In this document: positions 46,454-55,138 of the stretch, one piece after another | How positions within the stretch are numbered: the stretch's first letter is position 1 | Layout: every line of letters begins with the position of its first letter | Position numbers and translations under genes: made by a program | Notes under the pieces: generated by a model | Told to the model about the DNA's origin: nothing | What the model saw: only the letters and a program-made list of their open reading frames with translations | Databases searched by the model: none | Assembly (NCBI GenBank): GCA_021323755.1 | Contig: JAJPKJ010000045.1 | Location: 101,692-165,691 of the forward strand | Source: Chitinophagales bacterium | GTDB taxonomy: Bacteria; Bacteroidota; Bacteroidia; Chitinophagales; Chitinophagaceae | Direction of reading: 5' to 3' | DNA length: 64,000 nt

Positions 46454-46454
46454 T

Positions 46455-46709
46455 TCAAACGCGTTTTACTATTCGCATCTTTGTTTCATCAGCACCTCTT
46501 GATACTTCGAGGGTGTAAACACCGTAAGGCAAATCGTTGAGGCCATTCCAATTAAAAACCTGTTGATCATTTTGCGCTTCTGTTTCCAATGCGCTGCACA
46601 CACTTCCTTTATCATCTTTCAACACCGCTTTTAACAAGCATTTTTGTGGGTCGTCAACTTCAAATGTCAATCGGTCAATAAAAACCGATGATCTGATTTT
46701 TAGTAACAT
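46455..46709 (-). CDS. Stand-alone domain resembling a type IX secretion C-terminal sorting domain
   Basis: 84 residues with no signal peptide. The sequence FNWNGLNDLPYGVYTLEVSR, then MRIVKRV, looks like the C-terminal sorting domain of T9SS cargo (typically ...LxxGVYxLxV....KxxKxIKx), yet there is no cargo in front. The N-terminal part (IRSSVFIDRLTFEVDDPQKC) completes a beta sandwich. It lies on the opposite strand between the coiled-coil and zapA genes and converges with the former by one base. It could be a free-standing beta protein rather than a secretion signal. Confidence 0.65.
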   Translation of the reverse strand: MLLKIRSSVFIDRLTFEVDDPQKCLLKAVLKDDKGSVCSALETEAQNDQQVFNWNGLNDLPYGVYTLEVSRGADETKMRIVKRV

Positions 46710-46860
46710 GATCTGGTTGGGGGTTTAGTAGTTGCAAACATTTTTTATAGGGTAAATAATTAAATTATTGCAATCAAAAGTTCTTTAACTTAGAACTATG
46801 TTTCGACTGGATAAGGTCTGTTAATAACTAGTGAATAAATTTAAAACAACTATTTTAACT

Positions 46861-47142
46861 ATGCAAGAATTAATCCCGATAAATGTTGTGATTGGCGACA
46901 GGACCTACCGGATAAAGATCCAATCACCGGATGAAGAGTTGGTAAGAAAGACGCTCAAAACGATCAACGATAAGATCATTGAATTCAAAACCCAGTTTGC
47001 CGGCAAAGATATGCAGGACTATATCGCCATGGTCTTGCTCTGGTATGCCACCCAATTGCCTGCGGATAATGAGCATTCACCCAATGCCGCTTTACTTGAG
47101 ATAGTCAAAAAGATGGAAGTTCAGCTTGAAAAAGCCTTGTAA
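46861..47142 (+). CDS. zapA: Cell division protein ZapA
   Basis: 93 residues from the ATG at 46861; a GTG ten codons upstream is less likely. The ZapA pattern is clear: IPINVVIGDRTYRIKIQSPD, LVRKTLKTINDKIIEFKTQ, MQDYIAMVLLWYATQ, then a C-terminal helix for dimerization. It binds and bundles FtsZ filaments. Position between pheT and rny is the common Bacteroidota order. Confidence 0.9.
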   Translation: MQELIPINVVIGDRTYRIKIQSPDEELVRKTLKTINDKIIEFKTQFAGKDMQDYIAMVLLWYATQLPADNEHSPNAALLEIVKKMEVQLEKAL

Positions 47143-47179
47143 AGGCTTATTTTTCTTCAATTTGCTCTCCAAAATTTTG

Positions 47180-47187
47180 TAACTTCG
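47180..47187 (+). promoter_or_regulatory. Possible -7 element upstream of rny
   Basis: TAACTTCG, a frequent variant of TAnnTTTG, with TTTG at 47161-47164 (15-base spacing, short). It may supply an rny transcript independent of zapA. Confidence 0.35.
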
Positions 47188-47264
47188 CCAATTCGCACAT
47201 TTTCATGCATCCACAGACATGAATATAAACCATATGATTGTAAACTTATTAAATCTTAAACTTA

Positions 47265-48830
47265 ATGGATCCAAATATATTATCCATCATAATTGGACTT
47301 GCAGCGCTAATTATTGGAATTGTAGCGGGTAAAATTATATTCGCCAAAAACACAAAAAAACAAGTAGAAGAAGCTGATTTACAAAGTAAAAAATTAATCG
47401 CAGACGCACAGTCAACTGCAGAGACCCTTAAAAAAGAAAAGATTTTAGAAGCCAAAGAAAAATTTGTCCAGCTAAAATCGGAGTATGATAAGGAGGTGAT
47501 GGAAAGAAGTAGGAAGCTGGGGGAATCTGAGACTAGGATAAAACAAAAAGAGCAGGGACTAAATCAGAAATCAGAAAATCTTGACAGGCAACTCAAGGAA
47601 AATGATGCCATTAAAGATAACCTCAACAGACAAATAGAAGTTGTTAACCAGAAGCGTACGGAACTGGAAAAACACCAGGAAGAACATATCCGACGCCTGG
47701 AAAAAATCTCAGCATTAAGTGCAGAAGAGGCCAAAAGTCAGCTCATAGAAAGCCTTAAACAGGAGGCACAAACACAGGCCTTAAGCATTCAGCAAGAAAT
47801 TATCGATGATGCCAAACAGCGGGCAAATAAAGAAGCGCGGAAGATAATTATACAAAGTATCCAGCGCACAGCTGCCGAGCAGGCCATTGAAAATTCCATT
47901 ACCGTATTCAACCTGGAAAGCGATGAAATTAAAGGGCAGATCATCGGCCGCGAAGGCAGAAATATTCGCGCTATAGAAGCAGCTACCGGTGTTGACCTGA
48001 TCGTAGATGATACTCCGGAAGCCATCGTACTTTCGTCTTTTGACCCCCTACGCAGGGAAATAGCCAGACTTTCACTGACAAGATTAGTGGCAGATGGTAG
48101 AATTCACCCGGCAAGAATTGAAGAAGTGGTAGAAAAAACACGTAAACAGATCGAAGAACAAATTGCAGATATAGGAGAACGCACAGTGATCGAATTGGGC
48201 ATTCATGGTTTACATAAGGAACTCGTGCGCATCGTGGGAAAAATGCGCTTCCGTTCATCTTATGGACAAAACTTATTGATGCATAGCCGCGAAGTGGCTA
48301 ATTTATGCGGAATAATGGCGACGGAATTAGGATTAAACCCTAAACTGGCAAAACGCGCCGGTTTGCTGCATGATATCGGGAAAGTGCCTGATGAGGAAAC
48401 AGAATTAAGCCATGCGCTATTGGGAATGAAACTCGCCGAAAAATATGGAGAAAACCCGGCCGTGGTGAATGCAATTGGCGCCCATCACGATGAAGTGGAA
48501 ATGCAGTATGTCATTTCCCCCATCGTTCAGGCCTGCGATGCCATCAGCGGAGCAAGACCAGGTGCAAGAAGAGAAATAATGCAGCAGTATCTGCAAAGGA
48601 TCAAAGATTTAGAAAATCTCGCCATGAGCTATCCGGGCGTAGAAAAGGCATATGCCATCCAGGCCGGAAGAGAACTCAGGGTGATTGCTGAAGCCGATAA
48701 GGTCAGCGACGTTGACAGCGCGAGATTAAGCTTTGAAATCGCCCAGAAAATACAAACTGAAATGACTTACCCTGGGCAGATCAAAGTAACTGTTATAAGG
48801 GAAAAAAGAACGGTTACCGTTGCGCGATAG
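47265..48830 (+). CDS. rny: Ribonuclease Y
   Basis: 521 residues. N-terminal membrane anchor (about 5-25: [18 protein letters not shown]), a long charged coiled coil (30-200), a KH RNA-binding domain ([19 protein letters not shown]) and the metal-dependent HD domain ([15 protein letters not shown]). Endonuclease that initiates mRNA decay at the inner face of the membrane. Length fits the family. Confidence 0.97.
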   Translation: MDPNILSIIIGLAALIIGIVAGKIIFAKNTKKQVEEADLQSKKLIADAQSTAETLKKEKILEAKEKFVQLKSEYDKEVMERSRKLGESETRIKQKEQGLNQKSENLDRQLKENDAIKDNLNRQIEVVNQKRTELEKHQEEHIRRLEKISALSAEEAKSQLIESLKQEAQTQALSIQQEIIDDAKQRANKEARKIIIQSIQRTAAEQAIENSITVFNLESDEIKGQIIGREGRNIRAIEAATGVDLIVDDTPEAIVLSSFDPLRREIARLSLTRLVADGRIHPARIEEVVEKTRKQIEEQIADIGERTVIELGIHGLHKELVRIVGKMRFRSSYGQNLLMHSREVANLCGIMATELGLNPKLAKRAGLLHDIGKVPDEETELSHALLGMKLAEKYGENPAVVNAIGAHHDEVEMQYVISPIVQACDAISGARPGARREIMQQYLQRIKDLENLAMSYPGVEKAYAIQAGRELRVIAEADKVSDVDSARLSFEIAQKIQTEMTYPGQIKVTVIREKRTVTVAR

Positions 48831-48853
48831 TAAAAAATCGAGGATATTTTTAT

Positions 48854-48883
48854 TTTGAAATTCTTCTTAATCATTTACCTTTG
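48854..48883 (+). promoter_or_regulatory. rplS promoter
   Basis: TTTG at 48854-48857, an 18-base spacer and TACCTTTG at 48876-48883, a near-ideal Bacteroidota promoter. It is 20 bases before the rplS ATG. Confidence 0.7.
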
Positions 48884-48903
48884 CAGTCCTTAAAAATTTT
48901 GTT

Positions 48904-49254
48904 ATGAGCACAGCAGTAGCATTTGTACATGAACAACTAACTGGTAAAAAGGAGTTTCCGAAATTTAAAGCCGGTGATAACGTTACCGTAAATTATAAAA
49001 TCATTGAAGGAAACAAAGAACGGATTCAGGGATTCAAAGGTGATGTTATAAAACGCCAGGGAGTTGGTTATACAGCTACTTTCACTGTTCGCAAGATTTC
49101 TGATGGTGTTGGTGTTGAAAGAACTTTCCCCTTGCTTTCTCCAAACATCGAATCAATAGAGTTAAATAAAGCAGGCAGGGTCCGCAGGGCAAAATTGTAT
49201 TTTCAGCGTGAAAGAAGCGGCAAGACTGCACGTATTAAAGAAAAAAGATTTTAG
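48904..49254 (+). CDS. rplS: 50S ribosomal protein L19
   Basis: 116 residues: [51 protein letters not shown] and [20 protein letters not shown] are the conserved L19 blocks. Located at the 30S-50S interface. It has its own promoter and is followed by tatA. Confidence 0.98.
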   Translation: MSTAVAFVHEQLTGKKEFPKFKAGDNVTVNYKIIEGNKERIQGFKGDVIKRQGVGYTATFTVRKISDGVGVERTFPLLSPNIESIELNKAGRVRRAKLYFQRERSGKTARIKEKRF

Positions 49255-49349
49255 GATTTATCTGAACTTCAGCTCCTTGAATCTGTTAAATGTATTTTGC
49301 TTATTGATTTTCTTTTTTACCTTTATGTTACACAATTAAATTGTAGGTT

Positions 49350-49589
49350 ATGGGAGATTTATTTAGCGGTCCGCACATTATACTTATCGCATTGGTAGTG
49401 CTACTTTTATTTGGTGGGAAAAAGATCCCTGAATTAATGCGAGGTTTAGGAAGAGGAATCAGAGAATTTAAAGATGCTAAAGACAATGTAAAAAGAGAGA
49501 TTGAAGATCATATGAAAGATGATAATTCAAACAATCCGGGTTCAGGTTCAAACAAACAAGTTTCCTCTAACTCTTCAGTTAATAATTAA
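49350..49589 (+). CDS. tatA: Sec-independent translocase TatA/TatE
   Basis: 79 residues. One N-terminal membrane helix ([14 protein letters not shown]), the [19 protein letters not shown] amphipathic helix, and a charged, Asn/Ser-rich tail. It forms the protein-conducting part of the twin-arginine pathway. tatC follows 102 bases downstream after a terminator-like hairpin. Confidence 0.95.
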   Translation: MGDLFSGPHIILIALVVLLLFGGKKIPELMRGLGRGIREFKDAKDNVKREIEDHMKDDNSNNPGSGSNKQVSSNSSVNN

Positions 49590-49615
49590 AATTATTTTAC
49601 TCATTAATGGGTAAT

Positions 49616-49652
49616 AAAACCTCGCAATTAATTTCTGCGGGGTTTTCTTTTT
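49616..49652 (+). terminator. Rho-independent terminator between tatA and tatC
   Basis: Stem AAAACCTCGC / GCGGGGTTTT (one G-T pair; 49616-49625 and 49637-49646) followed by CTTTTTATTT. It suggests that tatC is at least partly transcribed separately. Confidence 0.7.
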
Positions 49653-49691
49653 ATTTGCAATATTTTTATACCCAATGTATCTTCTTTTTTC

Positions 49692-50537
49692 ATGAAATTA
49701 TTTAACAGAAATGCAAAAGGCGGCACCAGAGGCGAGATGTCATTCATTGAGCATCTGGATGAATTAAGAGGACATCTTTTTAAATCCGCGATCGCTGTTG
49801 TAATTGGCGCAATCATAATGGCCGTCTATAATAATTTCATCGTAAAGAAAATATTGATGGGTCCTACCCATGGCGATTTTCCAACTTATGGTGTTTTATG
49901 CAAATTAAGTCGGCGATTGGGCCTTGGCAGTAAACTTTGCATGGAGCAGATAAATGTAAAAATGCAAAGTACGGCTGTCGCCGGACAATTCGATGTATAT
50001 TTCAATATCCTTTTAATAGGCGGTTTTATCATCGCATTTCCCTATGTGTTTTGGCAATTCTGGAAGTTCACCAAGCCAGCACTGACTGCCAAAGAATTAA
50101 AAAATACCAGGGGAGTAATTTTTTGGGTCTCCTTGCTTTTTTTTACAGGAGTATTTTTTGGATACTTTGTAATCGCTCCCTACACCATCAACTTTTTTTC
50201 CAAATTTTCTATTGACGATAATATTCAAAATATCTGGACAATAGGCAGTTATTTTAATACCATCGTGCCGCTGATATTGGGCGCCGGGCTCGCCTTTCAG
50301 CTTCCCTTGGTGATGTATTTTCTGGCTAAAGTTGGAGTGGTAAGCTCCGCCTACTTACGCCGTGTTCGGAAGTATGCGATTCTCATTATGCTGATCGTTG
50401 CGGGCATCATCACACCGCCGGATATGCTGAGCCAGATAGTTTGCACGATCCCGTTAATGCTTCTTTATGAAATTAGTGTCTGGTTATGCGTCAAAGTAGA
50501 AAAAAGACAAAAAAAAGAGGATGCTGAATGGCAATAA
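49692..50537 (+). CDS. tatC: Sec-independent protein translocase TatC
   Basis: 281 residues with six membrane segments. Conserved start MSFIEHLDELRGHLFKSA, then FPYVFWQFWKFTKPALTAKE and VVSSAYLRRVRKYAILIMLI, and GIITPPDMLSQIVCTIPLML near the end. Receptor for twin-arginine signal peptides. The extended loop around residues 55-90 is usual in Bacteroidota. Confidence 0.97.
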   Translation: MKLFNRNAKGGTRGEMSFIEHLDELRGHLFKSAIAVVIGAIIMAVYNNFIVKKILMGPTHGDFPTYGVLCKLSRRLGLGSKLCMEQINVKMQSTAVAGQFDVYFNILLIGGFIIAFPYVFWQFWKFTKPALTAKELKNTRGVIFWVSLLFFTGVFFGYFVIAPYTINFFSKFSIDDNIQNIWTIGSYFNTIVPLILGAGLAFQLPLVMYFLAKVGVVSSAYLRRVRKYAILIMLIVAGIITPPDMLSQIVCTIPLMLLYEISVWLCVKVEKRQKKEDAEWQ

Positions 50538-50577
50538 ACTGATCATCTAAAAATTAATCCTAAAAAAAAATTTACTT

Positions 50578-52038
50578 GTGTTTTCTTTCCGTTCAATAAA
50601 AGACTATCATATTTTTTTACAAAATAATGTTGATGGATGTAGCATTGCCGTGAAGCATTACCTGTCAAAAATTGAAGAAAAAAAACACCTGAATTCATTT
50701 GTTGAAGTTTATGCAGAAGAGGCAATAAAGAAAGCCGAACAATTAGATGAAAAAAGAAAAGAAGGAAAACCGTTAGGAGAATTACACGGAGTGGTGGTCG
50801 CCTTAAAAGATATCATTTCCTACAAGGATCACAAACTTTCTGCATCATCAAAAATTCTTGAAAACTTTACCGCAATTTACCATGCGACCGTTGTTGAAAG
50901 ATTATTGGCAGCAGATGCAATAATTATCGGAAGAAATAATTGCGACGAATTTGCAATGGGTTCAACCAATGAAAACTCGGTCTATGGAAAAGTTTTAAAT
51001 GCAGCAGATGAAACAAGAGTCCCTGGTGGCTCTTCCGGAGGTTCTGCGGTTTCCGTGCAGGCGGGTTTGTGTATGATCAGCCTTGGAAGTGATACCGGCG
51101 GTTCTGTTCGCCAACCAGCAGATTTTTGCGGTATCATCGGTTTAAAACCAACATACGGTCGAGTGTCCAGATATGGGTTGATAGCATATGGATCCTCTTT
51201 TGATCAAATAGGGATTTTTGGAAACAATATTCCCGACGTTGCCTTGGCGCTGAATGTAATCGGCGGACACGATGAACTTGATGCTAGTTCCTCGTTGGTT
51301 GAACAGGAAGAATATCAAAACCAAATCGAAAAGACCCCTCCCAAAACATTGCGGGTAGGATACCTAAAAGATGCTTTTAACCATGAAAGCCTGGATTCAG
51401 AAATGAAAACCAAACTCATCGATTTCATAAAAACTCAGGTCTCAAAAGACTTTACTGTCGAAGAGGTTGATTTTGAATATCTTGATTATATCGTGCCTGC
51501 ATATTATGTATTGACAACAGCCGAAGCCTCCTCTAATCTTTCCCGATTTGATGGAGTGAAATATGGCTTCCGGACCCTGGAAAAAGACATTTCGTTAAAA
51601 GAATTGTATAAAAAAACGCGCTCCCAGGGCTTCGGGAAGGAAGTAAAACGACGTATCTTATTGGGAACCTTTGTGTTAAGTGCAGGTTATTACGATGCCT
51701 ACTTTACAAAAGCCCAGCAAGTTAGAAAAATGTTAATAGAAAAAACAAAATTGATTTTCAACGATTTAGATATTTTAATTCTCCCGACATCTCCTTCTCC
51801 CGCCTTCAAAATTGGTGATAAAATCGACGACCCAATTGCTATGTATCTCGCTGATATATATACCGTTTATGCCAATCTTGTCGGAATTCCTGCTATTTCA
51901 CTCCCCCTTTTTCTTCATTCAAATGGCATGCCTTTTGGTATACAGGCTATGACAAGCCAATTTAAAGAATTATCTTTATTCCAGTTCTCGCATCATCTGA
52001 TGCAACAATATAAGTCCTACGAAAATCCTACTTTATGA
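50578..52038 (+). CDS. gatA: Asp/Glu-tRNA amidotransferase subunit A
   Basis: 486 residues, starting at GTG 50578; no ATG fits. Amidase-signature catalytic triad region: Lys in HGVVVALKDIISYKDH, the Ser-cis-Ser in GGSSGGSAVSVQAGL and LGSDTGGSVRQPADFCG. It releases ammonia from Gln for conversion of misacylated Glu-tRNA-Gln or Asp-tRNA-Asn. gatB and gatC are not adjacent. Confidence 0.95.
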   Translation: MFSFRSIKDYHIFLQNNVDGCSIAVKHYLSKIEEKKHLNSFVEVYAEEAIKKAEQLDEKRKEGKPLGELHGVVVALKDIISYKDHKLSASSKILENFTAIYHATVVERLLAADAIIIGRNNCDEFAMGSTNENSVYGKVLNAADETRVPGGSSGGSAVSVQAGLCMISLGSDTGGSVRQPADFCGIIGLKPTYGRVSRYGLIAYGSSFDQIGIFGNNIPDVALALNVIGGHDELDASSSLVEQEEYQNQIEKTPPKTLRVGYLKDAFNHESLDSEMKTKLIDFIKTQVSKDFTVEEVDFEYLDYIVPAYYVLTTAEASSNLSRFDGVKYGFRTLEKDISLKELYKKTRSQGFGKEVKRRILLGTFVLSAGYYDAYFTKAQQVRKMLIEKTKLIFNDLDILILPTSPSPAFKIGDKIDDPIAMYLADIYTVYANLVGIPAISLPLFLHSNGMPFGIQAMTSQFKELSLFQFSHHLMQQYKSYENPTL

Positions 52039-52148
52039 GAACAGGAATTTGATGACTCGGTTTACTTACGCTGTAAGTTTCTTAATCCACACTATGAAAA
52101 ATGATACGTCCATTTAACTGGATATTTTGTATCATTAAAATACTGAAA

Positions 52149-53270
52149 ATGAACACTAAAAGACTTTTATTGTTTAGTATCAGCTTATGCATTTTTTCTT
52201 TATTAATTGCCAGAGATGGCTTAAAAAAGAAAAGCGCAAAGGCACATTCTCACCGAGATACTAATCAGGCCTATACATCCACTGAAGACTCTACCAATTC
52301 GGCTAATAATGGCTTTAAAGACCTCTTTATAAGCAATTTTATGGTGGGTGAATCCGGGGCAAGGATCAATCCTAAAGCCTTGAGTTTTGTCCAGGACTAT
52401 ATGGAAAAAAATACAAAGGACCTGCAGGCTGTAAGAGCCAAAGGAAAATATTATTTCCCTATGATTGACGGTATTTTATCAAAATACGGACTTCCGGGCG
52501 AGTTAAAATACCTTGCTGTAATAGAATCAGAATTAAAACCCTCTGCCCGCTCCTGGGTTGGTGCCGTTGGCCCATGGCAATTAATGCCGCAAACCGCACG
52601 TCAATTAGGATTGAAAGTCAGCAGAAGAAATGATGAAAGAAAGAATTACTACAAAAGCACGGTTGCTGCGGCAAAATACCTGCGTGACCTGTATGGCGAA
52701 TTTGGAGACTGGTTATTGGTTATCGCTGCATATAATGGCGGAACAGGAAATGTTTATAATGCCATGAGAAAAAGTGGAAGTCAAAACTTTTGGAAGCTTC
52801 AATACTTTCTGCCTACAGAGTCAAGGAATCATGTAAAGAAATTCATCGCAACGCATTATATTTTTGAAGGACAAGGCGGAGTAACCACCTTGACCAAAGA
52901 TGAAGCAACGGAGCAATTATCCGGTTCAGCAATGTATGTCTTCTACAGAAATCTTTCTAAAGATGAGATAGCTGAGGCTAAAACCATTGCTATCTCCGGT
53001 AAATATCTTTCAAACATCATTGCCAAATATGTAGTAATGGATATCGATGAGTTCAACCGGTATAACCCGGATTTTGATAAGATCATGGCGGGGAATAACA
53101 ATACTTACGATTTGAAACTACCGGCAGATAAAATGGAATTATTTGCTTCTAACAAATACCAGATCTTAAGTGAATCGGTTCAATTGCTGATCGAAGAAAC
53201 GCCATCTCCATCCGATAGCACGACGGACAAAACTTTGGGAGCTCTTGCTAAGACAACGCCTTCAAAATAA
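52149..53270 (+). CDS. Membrane-bound lytic murein transglycosylase (MltD-like)
   Basis: 373 residues from the ATG at 52149, chosen because it starts a good signal sequence (NTKRLLLFSISLCIFSLLIA). SLT domain: LKYLAVIESELKPSARSWVG with the catalytic Glu, AVGPWQLMPQTARQLGL and VIAAYNGGTGNVYNAMRKSG. It cleaves peptidoglycan strands with 1,6-anhydro ring formation. The C-terminal part (about 270-340) resembles the extension of MltD homologues, but I see no clear LysM. A terminator hairpin follows. Confidence 0.92.
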   Translation: MNTKRLLLFSISLCIFSLLIARDGLKKKSAKAHSHRDTNQAYTSTEDSTNSANNGFKDLFISNFMVGESGARINPKALSFVQDYMEKNTKDLQAVRAKGKYYFPMIDGILSKYGLPGELKYLAVIESELKPSARSWVGAVGPWQLMPQTARQLGLKVSRRNDERKNYYKSTVAAAKYLRDLYGEFGDWLLVIAAYNGGTGNVYNAMRKSGSQNFWKLQYFLPTESRNHVKKFIATHYIFEGQGGVTTLTKDEATEQLSGSAMYVFYRNLSKDEIAEAKTIAISGKYLSNIIAKYVVMDIDEFNRYNPDFDKIMAGNNNTYDLKLPADKMELFASNKYQILSESVQLLIEETPSPSDSTTDKTLGALAKTTPSK

Positions 53271-53289
53271 AAATTCATTTACCATATTC

Positions 53290-53325
53290 AAAAGTATTGA
53301 CTAACCAGTCAATACTTTTTTTATT
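53290..53325. terminator. Bidirectional terminator overlapping the pabB stop codon
   Basis: Perfect 13-base stem AAAAGTATTGACT / AGTCAATACTTTT (53290-53302 and 53307-53319) with loop AACC. T-runs follow on both strands. The pabB stop (53301-53303) lies in the stem-loop, so the last codons of pabB form half of the terminator. Confidence 0.9.
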
Positions 53326-54593
53326 GATGACATCTTCAATAAACATTCTTCATACTCATTTACCGGATCGCTGTAAAACGTAATTCCGGAGCCAACCAGA
53401 AAGGAAAGATATTCTTTTGCCCCATTATAAAAGATGCTTCGGATAACTACATTAAAATCAAAATTCTTTTTTGGATCAAGGTATCCAACAGCCCCCGAAA
53501 AGACCCCCCGTTTTGTTTTTTCGTATTGTTCGATCAATTGCATTACCTTTTTCTTTGGAGCCCCTGTCATGGATCCCATCGGAAATGTTGCCTTAATAAT
53601 ATCAATCCAATCGGTATTATCTTTCAATTTTCCGGTAACCGAAGAAATCATATGATGCAGTTGAGGAAAACTATAGACCCCAAACAATTCATCGACAACC
53701 ACAGAACCTTCCTTGCAGATCTTTGAAAAATCATTTCGCACCAAATCAACAACCATCACGTTCTCCGAACGATCTTTTTTACTGTGAAATAATCTCTCCT
53801 TGTTTAATTCATCTGCATTCATATCATCAAAATTTTTTTGCCAGGTCCCTTTTATGGGTTGTGAAAGAAGGTCTTCACCTACTCTTTTGAGATATCTTTC
53901 AGGACTCGCACAAATCAGATATCGATCATTGACCCGATAAAAGGCAGAAAATGGATTAGGAGAAATTTCCGTCAAGAGATCATAAATCGTCAGTGCATCA
54001 ATGGCTATTTTTTCAACAAAAAATTCCTGGCAAAAATTGATTTCATAGCAATCACCCCGAAGAATATGCTTCCGTAATAATTCAACCGTTTCAATATATT
54101 CTTGTTTTGAAAATTTCGATTCAATTGAAATATGATCAAAAAAAACTTCTTTACTCTTGATAAGATCACAGGCAATGATATCATCCAAAATATGATCATG
54201 AGCATGGTCAAAACAGCCAATATTGATCTTATTTTTACTGAGTTCGATAATGATTTCGGGAACGAAAAAAAATAGATCCGGAAACCCAATATGATCTGGG
54301 TTTTCTGAAACAAGATCTTCTATTTCATTTTTCAGGTCATAACTGAAATGCCCGAAAAGCCAATCATTGTACCTGGCAGAAAAATCTTTTAATTGCGCTA
54401 ATGCGTTTCCGGCATCAGCAGATAAAAAATCCAAAGCACCGACGGCTAGCAAACACTCATGTGAGTGATGAGGAGACGGGTATTGGTGATTATCTAAGAA
54501 ACAAAAAATGTTGAACCTTTTAGCCCAGTTCAACATTTTCAATTTTATGAGTGCATAATCAGCTATGGGAAACGAAACAAATATTCTCTTCAC
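53301..54593 (-). CDS. pabB: Aminodeoxychorismate synthase component I
   Basis: 430 residues from GTG 54593; an ATG 19 codons downstream is an alternative. Chorismate-binding domain: REHILRGD-like KHILRGDCYEINFCQEF, SPERYLKR, QPIKGTWQK, VMVVDLVRNDFSKICKEGSV, SFPQLHHMISSVTGKL, GSMTGAPKKKVMQLIEQYE and RGVFSGAVGYLDP. PIKG with Lys, as in PabB, favours aminodeoxychorismate over anthranilate synthase. Makes the folate precursor. No pabA or pabC beside it. Confidence 0.92.
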   Translation of the reverse strand: MKRIFVSFPIADYALIKLKMLNWAKRFNIFCFLDNHQYPSPHHSHECLLAVGALDFLSADAGNALAQLKDFSARYNDWLFGHFSYDLKNEIEDLVSENPDHIGFPDLFFFVPEIIIELSKNKINIGCFDHAHDHILDDIIACDLIKSKEVFFDHISIESKFSKQEYIETVELLRKHILRGDCYEINFCQEFFVEKIAIDALTIYDLLTEISPNPFSAFYRVNDRYLICASPERYLKRVGEDLLSQPIKGTWQKNFDDMNADELNKERLFHSKKDRSENVMVVDLVRNDFSKICKEGSVVVDELFGVYSFPQLHHMISSVTGKLKDNTDWIDIIKATFPMGSMTGAPKKKVMQLIEQYEKTKRGVFSGAVGYLDPKKNFDFNVVIRSIFYNGAKEYLSFLVGSGITFYSDPVNEYEECLLKMSSIKKVLTG

Positions 54594-54619
54594 TATGGTT
54601 GTTAGACTTATTAAGCCAA

Positions 54620-55069
54620 CTAAAAATCATCTTCTTCTTCTTCATCAAAGCTGTCTTCTCCAAATAAATCAAGATCTTTAAAGTCTTCATCAAACTCCAG
54701 ATCATCCCCACCCTTGCCGGTCTTTTTTGCAGGACTGGTACTACCTTTTTTCGCCTTTGATTTTGGTACGTCGAATTCATCAAAGTCAGGATCCCATTCT
54801 TCTTCTTCCTCCACCTTGTCCCATTCATCCACTTCATCTTCCTCTCCGTCAAAATCATCCTCCTCATCTTCCTCTTTCTTACTTTTTGAAGACGGGGCAG
54901 CAGTTTTCTTCGATGATGTTTTAGCAACACTCAAATCATCATCTTCATCCTCATCATCATCATCAACTTGCTTTTTTGATTTTGCAGTTGACTTACCTGA
55001 ATTTTCCTTCGGAGATTGAGGTGCAGATTTCTTTATGTTCTTTTTATCCTTATCAGATTTAGAGGCCAT
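54620..55069 (-). CDS. Highly acidic Lys/Asp/Glu-rich disordered protein
   Basis: 149 residues, no hydrophobic core. Alternating basic (KSDKDKKNIKKSAP, SKSKKE) and acidic blocks (DDDDEDEDDD, EEDEEDDFDGEEDEVDEWD), ending in FDEEEEDDF. Such proteins occur in Bacteroidota next to housekeeping genes and are of unknown function; RNA- or protein-chaperone-like roles are speculative. It lies between pabB and purA in the same direction. Confidence 0.75.
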   Translation of the reverse strand: MASKSDKDKKNIKKSAPQSPKENSGKSTAKSKKQVDDDDEDEDDDLSVAKTSSKKTAAPSSKSKKEEDEEDDFDGEEDEVDEWDKVEEEEEWDPDFDEFDVPKSKAKKGSTSPAKKTGKGGDDLEFDEDFKDLDLFGEDSFDEEEEDDF

Positions 55070-55138
55070 ATTCTAAATAAGATTTATTGTAAAATTTCAG
55101 CGAAGTTTTTAATTAGCCAAATTTTTTTTGAAAAAATT

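Noticed and set aside
54714..55019. Ser-rich plus-strand frame opposite the acidic protein
   Set aside because: Ser runs arise from TCATCT-type complements of Asp/Glu codons; the minus-strand protein explains the region.
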